From assembly GCF_020421205.1 (NCBI RefSeq), contig NZ_JAIZZH010000002.1, forward strand, positions 558,001-622,000: a stretch of DNA of 64,000 nt. Reading direction: 5' to 3'. Position 1 is the stretch's first letter. Each line of letters starts with the position of its first letter. The translations under genes were made by a program, and so were the position numbers. Positions 46,835-55,156 of the stretch are shown piece by piece. The stretch is from Hymenobacter pini. Its GTDB lineage: Bacteria > Bacteroidota > Bacteroidia > Cytophagales > Hymenobacteraceae. The notes beneath the pieces are model-generated. The model had not been told where the DNA came from. It saw only the letters and a list, made by a program, of their open reading frames with translations, and made no database searches.

Positions 46835-46862
46835 CAAATATACAAGTAGAATGGAGAAACAA
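46835..46862 (-). promoter_or_regulatory. Promoter of the tRNA operon
   Basis: On the minus strand: GTTG, a 17-base spacer, then TATATTTG (46835-46842), about 30 bases before the tRNA-Ser 5' end. Good match to the Bacteroidota promoter pattern. Confidence 0.6.
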
Positions 46863-46995
46863 CTCTTTTCAGAAAAAAATATCTTCCATCTTGCCGTTGC
46901 AAATCCCGCTCTGTGACTTGCCTGAGCCCTTCAAACAGGTTTAGCTGACCGGCCTTAACAACGGGTTGCATTTTGATCATGAAGAAGTTACCCTC

Positions 46996-47982
46996 GTGCT
47001 AAATTGGGCATATCAGCCAACCTGGTTTGAGGGTGTGGCCGCCTTACTTTTTTTTCTGCTATACCTCGGATACGGCCTGCGTACCCGCCGGTTGGCCGCG
47101 CCGCTGCACCAAACGGGGTGGCCACTGGGCTGGAAACTGCTGCTGCGGCTGCTGTATCTGGGGTTGCTGGGCGTAGCTCTATGGGGCCCTGCCTATGGCC
47201 TCACCGAAACACCCGTGCGCACGGCCGGCAAGGATGTGTGGCTGCTGGTCGATTTGTCGCGTTCCATGGATGCGCCCGATGTGGCCCCAACCCGGCTGCA
47301 AAAAGTACAGGCAGAGTTGACCACCCTAATCAGCCGCTTCCCGGCCGACCGCCTGGGCCTGATTGTGTTTGCGGGCGAAGCCTACGTGCAGTGCCCCCTC
47401 ACCTACGACCAAGCCGCCCTACAGCTGTTTGTGAGCACCCTGAAAACGTCGTTGGTGCCGCCGGGCAGTACTGATTTGGTACCGCCGCTTGAATTGGCGC
47501 TTACCCGCCTAGCTACTATTTCGACCACCACGGGGGCCACTACCCCACCCCGCACCACCGCTATTGTACTAGTAACGGACGGGGAGGATTTTGGCGAGAA
47601 CCTGGAGCCCACGGTGCGGGTGCTGGCCCGCTCGGGGGCACGGGTATTCACCGTGGGAGTTGGCACCACTGAAGGCAGCCGGATTCCGCAGTCGGGGGGG
47701 CGCGGCTACGTGCGGGACTCCCGGGGCCGGGATGCGGTAACCAAACTGGTAACCCCACCCCTGCGGCAGTTGGCCGAGCAAACCGGGGGGCAGTTTTTTG
47801 AGTTATCGGATCAGCGCAATGAGTTTCCGCTGCTGCTGAACGCCCTGAACCGGGTAGAAGGCCTGATGCAGCAGGTGCGCACGGTATCGGTGGCGGACAA
47901 CCGGTACCGGTATCCGCTGCTGCTGGCCCTGCTGCTGCTGGCGTTGGATGTAGTACTTACTGTCAAAGTCATTCGGCCATGA
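46996..47982 (+). CDS. BatB-like von Willebrand factor A membrane protein
   Basis: 328 residues if started at the GTG at 46996 (MLNWAYQPTWFEGV); a TTG at 46966 would add 10 residues. Membrane helices lie near the N-terminus (about 9-25 and 47-65) and at the C-terminus (LLLALLLLALDVVL). Between them is a VWA domain with an intact MIDAS: DLSRSMD, the downstream Thr-containing STDLV and VTDGED. Bat proteins of Bacteroides are linked to aerotolerance and periplasmic stress. Its last 4 bases overlap the next gene (ATGA), indicating translational coupling. Of the usual batA-batB-batC-batD set, only this gene and the next are here. Confidence 0.82.
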   Translation: MLNWAYQPTWFEGVAALLFFLLYLGYGLRTRRLAAPLHQTGWPLGWKLLLRLLYLGLLGVALWGPAYGLTETPVRTAGKDVWLLVDLSRSMDAPDVAPTRLQKVQAELTTLISRFPADRLGLIVFAGEAYVQCPLTYDQAALQLFVSTLKTSLVPPGSTDLVPPLELALTRLATISTTTGATTPPRTTAIVLVTDGEDFGENLEPTVRVLARSGARVFTVGVGTTEGSRIPQSGGRGYVRDSRGRDAVTKLVTPPLRQLAEQTGGQFFELSDQRNEFPLLLNALNRVEGLMQQVRTVSVADNRYRYPLLLALLLLALDVVLTVKVIRP

Positions 47983-48935
47983 AAAATGTGGCGCTGCTGG
48001 GTGCGTTGCTGCTGGGCGCGGGGCAAGGCTTGTTTCGGATTCACGACCGGAATGAGGCGGTACAGCGCGGGGCTGCCGCCTATGCCCGCCAGCACTGGAG
48101 CGAGGCCGCCGCTGCCTACCGAACTGCCGCGCAAATGGATCGGGAGCCGGAGTCTGATATTTTGCTTAACCTGGCCCACGCCACGCTCCGGGCCGGCCGC
48201 CCCGCCGAGGCGCGCGGCTACTACAGTCGCCTTACCACAAATAGCGCCGGGAGCATCCGCAGTGTGGCGTTCCAGCAACTGGCCGTTATTGCCGCCGCCA
48301 AAGCCGACTACGCCCAAGCCGCCGGCCTCTGCCGGCAAGCCTTGGTGGCCAACCCAACCAATACTGCCGCCCGGTACAACTATGAACTGCTGCGCGGCTT
48401 GCTGCGGCAGCCCCAGCTACCGCCCCCTCCCCCACCGGGCACCGATGGAAACCCCAACCAGCCTGCCTCGTCAGACGGGGGCAGCAAAGCTGGCTCTACT
48501 TCACCGGGCCAGAGTAGCGCGCCGCAACCAGCCTCTCAGGCTGCGGCGGCAAGCCAGCCCAAAGCTACCGGGCAAACTGACCCAAACCAGCCCTCGAACC
48601 AGCCAGGCCAGGCCGCGCAGGGCGGATTCCGGCTTGGCGCTGGAGCGTCCCGCTCCGTGGCTCGCGGCACCGAGCCAGGTAATACGCTGGGCCTGAGCGA
48701 CGCCGAGACCGGACCCGAGGCTACGGGCGGCACCAGCCGACGCGGGGGCACCGAGGCGGCCTCCAACGCGGAAGCGAACCTGCAAACGCAGCAGGCCCGC
48801 CTGCAGCAAATGAATCTGAGTACCGGCCAAGCCCGGCAGCTGCTGGAGGCCCTGCAAGCCACTGAGCAGCAATACCTGCAGCAACTGCCGCGCAAAGCCA
48901 GCAAACCAGCTTCAAAAGACCGCCCCGGCTGGTAG
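47979..48935 (+). CDS. BatC-like TPR protein
   Basis: 318 residues. A short hydrophobic start (MKNVALLGALLLGAG) is followed by tetratricopeptide repeats at about residues 25-135 (AAYARQHWSEAAAAYRTAAQ, DILLNLAHATLRAGRPAEAR, AAGLCRQALVANPTNTAARYNYEL). Then comes a long low-complexity Pro/Gly/Ser/Gln region (about 140-260) and a C-terminal helix, LQTQQARLQQMNLSTGQARQ, that is conserved in BatC proteins. TPRs mediate protein contacts, presumably with the VWA partner encoded just before it. Periplasmic. Confidence 0.8.
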   Translation: MKNVALLGALLLGAGQGLFRIHDRNEAVQRGAAAYARQHWSEAAAAYRTAAQMDREPESDILLNLAHATLRAGRPAEARGYYSRLTTNSAGSIRSVAFQQLAVIAAAKADYAQAAGLCRQALVANPTNTAARYNYELLRGLLRQPQLPPPPPPGTDGNPNQPASSDGGSKAGSTSPGQSSAPQPASQAAAASQPKATGQTDPNQPSNQPGQAAQGGFRLGAGASRSVARGTEPGNTLGLSDAETGPEATGGTSRRGGTEAASNAEANLQTQQARLQQMNLSTGQARQLLEALQATEQQYLQQLPRKASKPASKDRPGW

Positions 48936-49068
48936 CGGAGCTTCTGTGCGCGTCGTTTACCAAGAAAGTTACGGCACTAGCTTTACAGGTTTTCGGCTTC
49001 CCAAGGCCATCCCCCTAAACCTTTTTACCTTTACTCCCCGATTTCACTCATTCCCACCCAACCAACTC

Positions 49069-50250
49069 ATGCAGATTAAAGAAGTAGTAATTGTGGCCGC
49101 CGTGCGCACGCCCATCGGTTCGTTTGGCGGCAGCCTGTCGTCGTTGTCGGCCACGGAACTGGGTGCTATTGCCCTGAAAGGTGCGCTGGAAAAGGCCGGT
49201 GTTGACGGCAAAGAGGTGCAGCAGGTGATTATGGGCAACGTAATTTCCGCTAACCTGGGCCAAGCCCCAGCCCGCCAGGCCGCCAAAAAAGCTGGCCTGC
49301 CCGATACGGTGGAGTGCACCACGGTGAATAAAGTGTGCGCTTCGGGCACCAAGGCTATCATGTTCGGCGCGCAGGCCATCATGCTGGGCCAGGCCGACGT
49401 GGTGCTGGCCGGTGGGATGGAGAGCATGTCGAACGTGCCATATTACCTCGATAAAGCCCGTTTCGGGGCCAAGTACGGCCACGGCCAAATGATTGACGGC
49501 CTGATGAAGGACGGCCTCTGGGACCCGTACCACGACTTTGCCATGGGCGTAGCGGCTGACCGCACGGCCACGCACTACGGCATCACCCGCGAGGAGCAGG
49601 ACGCTTTTGCTCAGCAGAGCTACGAGCGGAGTGCCGCCGCAGCCCAAGCTGGTAAGAAGAAGGACGAAATTGTGCCCGTGACAATTTCGGTGCGCGGCAA
49701 GGAAACCGTTATCAGCGACGACGAGGAGTACACGAAGGCTGACTTTGCCAAGTTTGCTGGCCTTAAGCCTGCCTTCGGCAAGGAAGGCACTGTAACTGCG
49801 GCCAATGCCTCTACCCTCAACGATGGCGCCGCTGCCGTGCTGCTGATGAGCCGCGAGAAGGCCGAGGAGCTGGGCGTAAAGCCGCTGGCCCGCATCCGCG
49901 GCTTTGCGGATGCCGAGCAGGCTCCCGAGTGGTTCACCACTACTCCTTCGCTGGCTATTCCGAAGGCCTTGAAAAACGCTGGTGTAGAAGCTTCGGAAGT
50001 GGATTTCTACGAAATCAACGAGGCTTTCTCAGTAGTATCGTTGGCTAACAACAAGCTGCTAAACCTGGAAGGCGATAAGGTGAACGTGTACGGCGGCGCT
50101 GTGAGCCTGGGTCACCCGCTGGGTGCTTCCGGGGCCCGCATCGTAACCACGCTGGTAAACGTGCTGCAGAATGAAGGTGGCAAAATTGGCGTTACCGGCA
50201 TCTGCAACGGTGGCGGCGGCGCTAGCTCGCTGGTAGTTGAGAAGCTATAA
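49069..50250 (+). CDS. Acetyl-CoA C-acetyltransferase (thiolase)
   Basis: 393 residues from the ATG at 49069 (MQIKEVVIVAAVRTPIGSFG). It condenses or cleaves acetoacetyl-CoA. Active-site residues are the nucleophilic cysteine in NKVCASGTKAIM, the histidine in GHPLGASGARIV, and the second cysteine in CNGGGGASSLVVE. The length fits biosynthetic thiolases of the AtoB/PhaA group, but fatty-acid FadA-type use is not excluded. It is a single-gene unit with its own terminator. The preceding 130-base gap holds no clear promoter box. Confidence 0.94.
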   Translation: MQIKEVVIVAAVRTPIGSFGGSLSSLSATELGAIALKGALEKAGVDGKEVQQVIMGNVISANLGQAPARQAAKKAGLPDTVECTTVNKVCASGTKAIMFGAQAIMLGQADVVLAGGMESMSNVPYYLDKARFGAKYGHGQMIDGLMKDGLWDPYHDFAMGVAADRTATHYGITREEQDAFAQQSYERSAAAAQAGKKKDEIVPVTISVRGKETVISDDEEYTKADFAKFAGLKPAFGKEGTVTAANASTLNDGAAAVLLMSREKAEELGVKPLARIRGFADAEQAPEWFTTTPSLAIPKALKNAGVEASEVDFYEINEAFSVVSLANNKLLNLEGDKVNVYGGAVSLGHPLGASGARIVTTLVNVLQNEGGKIGVTGICNGGGGASSLVVEKL

Positions 50251-50276
50251 TTCCGGCACGCACACCGCACTGTTTA

Positions 50277-50311
50277 AAAGCCCTGCCGCACTGGATGCGG
50301 CAGGGCTTTTG
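50277..50311 (+). terminator. Intrinsic terminator of the thiolase gene
   Basis: AAAAGCCCTGCCGCA pairs with TGCGGCAGGGCTTTT around CTGGA. Confidence 0.92.
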
Positions 50312-50425
50312 CTTGCACAGGACGCAGGTTTCGCGGCGGTGGCCAGGCGCATTTACCTAACCCGATGCTCTCGGCTTCGCTCCCCCGCGAAATACTACTT
50401 CCTGAATTAGCCCGTTCTTGCACCT

Positions 50426-51886
50426 ATGAAACGAATGATGTTGGCCTTGCTGCTGCTATCGGCGGCCACGGCCCAAGCGCAGAAGCTGCGACGCTTCACC
50501 ACGTATTACGACTCTACCAACGCGCAACGGCGCGAAATCTATTCGGCGCTGGTGGGGGCCGACACCGTGATGCAGGGCACCTACAAGCGGTTTTACCGCT
50601 CGGGCAAGCTGGAGTCGCAAACCAGCTTCCGAGACGGCAAGCGGGACTCAGCTTACGTGGAATTTCACCCCAACGGTGGCCGACGGCTGGAGGTGACCTA
50701 CCAAGATGGTCAGCGCCAGGGCCCGTTCAAAACCTACTACGACAACGGCAAGCTGGCGCAGGAGGGCACCTACGACAACGACCAGCCCACCGGCACGCTG
50801 CGCTACTACCACCCCAACGGCGAAATCAAGCTGGAAACCACGCTCAGCAACGGGCAGCCGGCCGGCGTTATCCGGGAGCTGTATCCCTCGGGAAAGCCCC
50901 GCGCGGAAATCACTTATCAGAATGGGCAGGCCACCGGACCGGTAAAAACCTACTTCGAAAACGGCCAGCTGCAGAGCGAAGGCACTTTCAGCAAAGGGTT
51001 GTTGGCCGGCCCCTACAAAACGTACTACGACAACGGCCAGTTGGAAACCGACGTGCAGGCTGATAAGAGCGGCAAAGGAAGCTACCGCAGCTACTACCGC
51101 TCGGGCAAGCTGCGCACCGAAGGCACCTACGCACCGGCTACTTTGGTAGGCCGGGCCGTGAAGAATCCGCTGGCTGACGACCTCACCAAGCAGGCCAAAA
51201 GCCTGGCCGGCGGCACTAGCAACCTTGATGGGCCAGCCAAATCCTACTACGAAAGCGGGGCCGTGAAAAGCACCCAGACGTACCGTCAGGGTGTACTGGT
51301 GGGCACGCAGCAAGATTATTACGAGTCGGGCAAGTCGGAGCAGAAGATTGAGTACGCCAACCAGGGCCGGGACCGGAAGATTACCCAGTACTATGAGGAT
51401 GGTACTGCCAAGGCCGAGCAGCAGTTTAAAAATGGGGTGCCCGTGGGCCAATGGCGCACCTTTCATCCGGGCGGTAAGCAGGTAGCTTCGCAGGAAACCT
51501 ACACCAACGGTAAGCTGGCCGGCGAAAAACTCAGCTACTACCCTACCGGCACGGTGCAAAGCAAGCTGCTGTACGAGGCGGGCAAACCCACCGGGCTGGG
51601 TCAGGAGTTTTACCCTTCAGGCAAGCTCAATAAGGAAACGACCTATGTGAAAGGCCTGAAAACCGGCGCCTACCGGGAGCTGCGCGAAGATGGTACGCTG
51701 GCCATCAGCGGCTTCTTCCGCAACGGCAAAGAATCGGGCGTGTGGAGCTACTTTGGGCCCGATGGCAAAACAGTGCAGGAGAAGAAAACCTACCGCAACG
51801 GCCAGATTGTGAGCGACGGAGCCGCGCCTACCAACCGGCCAGCCCCGGCCCGGCAGCCCGGTAAAGCCCCGGTTAAACGAAAATAG
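50426..51886 (+). CDS. Exported MORN-repeat protein
   Basis: 486 residues with a signal peptide (MKRMMLALLLLSAATAQA). Nearly all of the rest consists of MORN-type units of about 23 residues, with the core YY-x-NG-x-L/G-x-YP/YHPNG. Examples are FKTYYDNGKLAQEGTY, LRYYHPNGEIKLETT, IRELYPSGKPRAEI and VKTYFENGQLQSEG; roughly 16 to 18 copies. Similar proteins are often named YwqK-family antitoxins in databases, but no toxin gene is nearby and I do not adopt that role. The C-terminus is a basic Pro-rich tail. Periplasmic or surface; function unknown. Confidence 0.82.
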   Translation: MKRMMLALLLLSAATAQAQKLRRFTTYYDSTNAQRREIYSALVGADTVMQGTYKRFYRSGKLESQTSFRDGKRDSAYVEFHPNGGRRLEVTYQDGQRQGPFKTYYDNGKLAQEGTYDNDQPTGTLRYYHPNGEIKLETTLSNGQPAGVIRELYPSGKPRAEITYQNGQATGPVKTYFENGQLQSEGTFSKGLLAGPYKTYYDNGQLETDVQADKSGKGSYRSYYRSGKLRTEGTYAPATLVGRAVKNPLADDLTKQAKSLAGGTSNLDGPAKSYYESGAVKSTQTYRQGVLVGTQQDYYESGKSEQKIEYANQGRDRKITQYYEDGTAKAEQQFKNGVPVGQWRTFHPGGKQVASQETYTNGKLAGEKLSYYPTGTVQSKLLYEAGKPTGLGQEFYPSGKLNKETTYVKGLKTGAYRELREDGTLAISGFFRNGKESGVWSYFGPDGKTVQEKKTYRNGQIVSDGAAPTNRPAPARQPGKAPVKRK

Positions 51887-51904
51887 CACGATTTTAGCAG
51901 CCTC

Positions 51905-51943
51905 GGAGCCGGCGCCACCAGTGCGTCGGCTCTTTGCTTTTTA
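51905..51943 (+). terminator. Terminator-like hairpin after the MORN gene
   Basis: GAGCCGGCG and CGTCGGCTC-type arms around CCACCAGTG, followed by TTTGCTTTTT. Confidence 0.55.
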
Positions 51944-51977
51944 GTCTCTCTTATTTCTCTTCTCTATTCACTGTTGC

Positions 51978-53642
51978 ATGCAAAAAACCTTACGCTACTG
52001 TGGTTCTCTGTTGATTATGCTGCTGGCTACCAGCGGCTCGCTCCGGGCGCAGGTACCGGGTTTCAACTGGGCGGTTACCGGCCCGCAGCCCGTCACTTCC
52101 ACCGATCAGGCGCAGGCGCTACATGCTGTTACGGATGCTAATGGCAACACCTACGTGACCGGCAGCTTTCGGGGCACGCTCACGCTGGGGCCCTCCACGC
52201 TTACTTCGGTTACAAGCTCCGACGATATTTTTGTAGCGAAACTTGCGCCCGACGGTTCTTATGCGTGGGCCGTGCAAGCCGGTGGCCCCGGTGATGACGT
52301 TAGCATGGCCATTGCCCGCGACGCCAGTGGCCGTCTGTACATCACGGGGCACACGGCAAGCTACACTGCCACCTTCGGTGCCCTACCCTACCAAAACAGC
52401 AGCAACGGGCCCAGTCTGTTTCTAGCCCGCCTTAATGCCGATGGCCGTTTTGAGCGCGTTTCGGCGGCTGGCGGCACCGCAAGCAACTTTGTATACCCCC
52501 GCGCCTTAACCGTAGATGCGGCGGGCAATGCTTACGTTACGGGCAGCATGCTGGGCAGTAGCATTGCGTTTGGCTATCATCCCCTCCGCAGCTTCAACTA
52601 CAACGCCTTCGTGGCCAAGCTGGACGCTGCTGGTGAATGGCAGTGGGCCCGGGTGGTGAACGACCAGTACGGGTACGACTTCGGTAATGCTGTGGGGCTG
52701 GATGCCGCGGGCAATGTGTATGTGGCTGGCACCTTCAACGGCGAAGCGCCCCACTTCGACCAAATTGCCCTACAAGGCGGTGGCAGCATGGACCGACTGT
52801 TTGTGGCGCGGCTGGATGGCCGGTACGGCCGGTGGGATTGGGCGGTGCGCAGCGGCAATGGGGCATCCGGCTGCCAGGGTTTGGTGGTAAATGCTGCGGG
52901 TGCCTGTTACCTAACGGGCAGTATCCGGGGGCAGCAGGCCTCTATCGGCCCCATCTCGCTGCCATCTGCTTCTACCGGCACCGATGCCCTGGTAGGCAAG
53001 CTTTCCTCCGAGGGCGTTTGGCAATGGGCCCGCCGCTTCACCGGCACCGGCACCGATACCGGGCTGGACCTGGCCCTGGACTCGAATGGTGGCCTCACGG
53101 TAACCGGCAGCTTTACTAGTCCGCAGCTGGGCGCAGGCTCCTTGCCCACGCTGCGAAACCGGGGAAAGGCCGATGTGTTTGTGGCGCAGCTGGACACCAC
53201 CGGGCAATGGCGCTGGGCGCTGAACGGCGGTGGCTCCGGCGACGATTTTCCCTTTGCCGTTACTACGGCTCCCAACGGTGACCTGCGCGTGGCCGGCTAT
53301 TTCCAGGGCCCCGAGCTGAAACTTGGCCCGACGGTGCTGCCCGGTGGCGGGGTGTACGTGCGGGAGTACTACGCCAGCCGATTGTTCGTAGCCAACATCC
53401 ACGATGCCGCCCAAAACTCGGCGGGTAATTTCACCATCTGGCCCAATCCCAGCCAAGGCACCGTGTGGGCCACTGGCCTCCCCGCCAATGCCCCGGTGCA
53501 GGTGTTTGATGCGCTGGGCCGTTTAGTAGTGCCCAACGCCCGGCCCACGTACGAGGCAGCAGGGCTGCAACTACCTATCCTACCCGCCGGAATGTATTTC
53601 GTGCGCTGCGGCAAGGAAACGCGCCGGCTAGAGCTGTTGTAA
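51978..53642 (+). CDS. Secreted SBBP-like beta-propeller protein with T9SS sorting domain
   Basis: 554 residues, signal peptide ending near SLRA. Repeats of 50-60 residues carry the pattern DANGNTYVTGSFRG, DASGRLYITGHT, DAAGNAYVTGS, DAAGNVYVAGTF and W-x-WA (YAWAVQAGG, EWQWARVV, GRWDWAVRSG). These are SBBP-type blades of a propeller. The last 80 or so residues are a T9SS C-terminal domain with FTIWPNPSQGTV, VQVFDALGRLVV and LPAGMYFVRCG. Same export route as the 44779 gene. Ligand unknown. Confidence 0.88.
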   Translation: MQKTLRYCGSLLIMLLATSGSLRAQVPGFNWAVTGPQPVTSTDQAQALHAVTDANGNTYVTGSFRGTLTLGPSTLTSVTSSDDIFVAKLAPDGSYAWAVQAGGPGDDVSMAIARDASGRLYITGHTASYTATFGALPYQNSSNGPSLFLARLNADGRFERVSAAGGTASNFVYPRALTVDAAGNAYVTGSMLGSSIAFGYHPLRSFNYNAFVAKLDAAGEWQWARVVNDQYGYDFGNAVGLDAAGNVYVAGTFNGEAPHFDQIALQGGGSMDRLFVARLDGRYGRWDWAVRSGNGASGCQGLVVNAAGACYLTGSIRGQQASIGPISLPSASTGTDALVGKLSSEGVWQWARRFTGTGTDTGLDLALDSNGGLTVTGSFTSPQLGAGSLPTLRNRGKADVFVAQLDTTGQWRWALNGGGSGDDFPFAVTTAPNGDLRVAGYFQGPELKLGPTVLPGGGVYVREYYASRLFVANIHDAAQNSAGNFTIWPNPSQGTVWATGLPANAPVQVFDALGRLVVPNARPTYEAAGLQLPILPAGMYFVRCGKETRRLELL

Positions 53643-53653
53643 GACAACTCACC

Positions 53654-53700
53654 CACACAAAAAGGCCTGACTGCTCACTGCAGTCGGGCCTTTTTGTGTG
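53654..53700. terminator. Bidirectional terminator
   Basis: CACACAAAAAGGCCTGACTG (53654-53673) pairs with the right arm at 53681-53700, one mismatch. It lies between the convergent propeller and kinase genes. Confidence 0.88.
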
Positions 53701-53703
53701 GTG

Positions 53704-55002
53704 CTACAACCAAATAGTGAAGGCGGTGCGGCCGTTTTCCTGGGTTGCCAACTGAAACCGGAAATTATGTTGCAGCAGAATGTCGCGGATGAGGGTGAGG
53801 CCGATACCCTGGCCGTCGCGCTTGGTGCTGAAGAAAGGTGTAAACAGCCGCTGCTGCACTTCAGGCTCGATGCTGGGGCCATCGTTTTCGATACAGATGC
53901 TGGGCGGGTTGAGGCTGGTATGCACCCATAGATTGCCATCCTCATGAATGGCTTCCTGGGCATTTTTACAGATGTTCAGCAATGCCTGCTCCAACTGTAG
54001 AGGGTCGAGAGTTGCCACCAACGGCTCGGGGGCTAGGTGCCAGTGCCACCGAATGCGGCGGCGCTCCGCCTGCACGTGCAGCAACCGCTCGGTGGCGCGC
54101 AGCAGCTCGTGCACGTTGGTAAGCTGGGGCTGCGGGGGCGGCAGGCGCACCAAATTGGCGAAACCCGCCGTGAAGTTGGCCAGGTGGGTGTTGCGGTTGA
54201 TAGCCACGTCCAGCGCCTCCCGGAAATCGGGCTGGTCGTCGGGGGTAAGCTGGGGAGCATAGTAATGGAAGCTCTGCAGCAGCGAGTTGATGGCCCCAAT
54301 GGAGTTGTTCACCTCGTGCGACATCATCCGGATCAGCTTTTCATACGCCTTTTTCTCCTGTCGAATCAGCTCCTGGGTCAGCTCCTCCAGCACAATAAAC
54401 CGCCGCTGAAAGCCCCGGTCAATAAACCGGGAGCAACTGGCCCGGTAGGTTTGCAGCCCCGAGAGCTGCACTACGCGCGGCTCCTCATCCGTGAGCGTAA
54501 CCAGAGCCGGCCCCCAGTGGCCCGGCACCTCAACCGGTTGCCGGCCCAGCAACTCAGCCGAAGATTGGGCCAAAATACGCTCAGCAGCCGGGTTTACGCC
54601 CTCAATGCGGCCATCAAAGGAGAGCAGCAGCACCCCCGCCGGTGAGGCCTGAATCAGGCTTTCAAGCAGGTAGCTTTTCTCGTGCTGCGTAACGCGCTCC
54701 TTGCGCAGCTCGTCAATCATGTGGTTGTACACCCCAATGAGCTGGTCCATTTCGTGCTGGCCCACGGGCACGAATTTCATGGAGAAGTCCCGAGCCCGAA
54801 TGGCCTCCGTGCCCGCCGCTATCAGCTGAAACGGCCGCACAAAGCCCCGGTATAGCTGCACCGTTAGCCAGATGCTGCCCAGCAGCAGCACTTCCAACCC
54901 CACAAACAGCGGCGCATTCGTGCGCATCACCTGCCCCGCCAGCACAATCAGCACGGCATGAATAATGACGACAAACAGCAGAAACTTGGTGCGCAGGGTC
55001 AT
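53704..55002 (-). CDS. NtrB-like membrane sensor histidine kinase
   Basis: 432 residues from the ATG at 55002 (MTLRTKFLLFVVIIHAVLIV). The longer frame to 55110 runs back through the inverted repeat and is rejected. Domains in order: two membrane helices (7-22 and 31-50) with almost no periplasmic loop between them, a HAMP-like linker, a PAS domain (about 115-205), the HisKA segment MMSHEVNNSIGAIN with His229, and a HATPase domain with LNICKNAQEAI, IENDGPSI and GQGIGLTLI. It should phosphorylate the sigma-54 activator encoded upstream, with which it forms an operon. Confidence 0.9.
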   Translation of the reverse strand: MTLRTKFLLFVVIIHAVLIVLAGQVMRTNAPLFVGLEVLLLGSIWLTVQLYRGFVRPFQLIAAGTEAIRARDFSMKFVPVGQHEMDQLIGVYNHMIDELRKERVTQHEKSYLLESLIQASPAGVLLLSFDGRIEGVNPAAERILAQSSAELLGRQPVEVPGHWGPALVTLTDEEPRVVQLSGLQTYRASCSRFIDRGFQRRFIVLEELTQELIRQEKKAYEKLIRMMSHEVNNSIGAINSLLQSFHYYAPQLTPDDQPDFREALDVAINRNTHLANFTAGFANLVRLPPPQPQLTNVHELLRATERLLHVQAERRRIRWHWHLAPEPLVATLDPLQLEQALLNICKNAQEAIHEDGNLWVHTSLNPPSICIENDGPSIEPEVQQRLFTPFFSTKRDGQGIGLTLIRDILLQHNFRFQLATQENGRTAFTIWL

Positions 55003-55044
55003 GTATTTTGAGGCGTTAGGGGCTATAAGTAGCAAGCAAAAGAA

Positions 55045-55140
55045 CGTCATACAGAGCGGAGCGACGCATCTCACGTACTGCTGGTGCAGAGCTATTTCTG
55101 ACATCAGCACGCGGGATGCGTCGCTCCGCTCTGTATGACG
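55045..55140. repeat. Perfect 26-bp inverted repeat between regulator and kinase genes
   Basis: Arms 55045-55070 and 55115-55140 are exactly complementary over 26 bases, beginning CGTCATACAGAGCGGAGCGA. The 44-base spacer continues the pairing imperfectly (CACGTACTGCTG against CATCAGCACGCG). It occupies the space between the regulator stop (55157) and kinase start (55002) in a co-directional operon, so it would be a strong hairpin in that mRNA. It resembles dispersed intergenic repeat units more than a terminator, since it has no T-run. Confidence 0.9.
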
Positions 55141-55156
55141 GGCAAGTATCTATTTC

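Noticed and set aside
50426..51886. Toxin-antitoxin locus (YwqK label)
   Set aside because: No toxin gene adjoins it, and the protein has a signal peptide.
55003..55110. Extended N-terminus of the sensor kinase
   Set aside because: The extension is encoded by the inverted repeat at 55045-55140 and precedes the first membrane helix. The ATG at 55002 gives a normal start.
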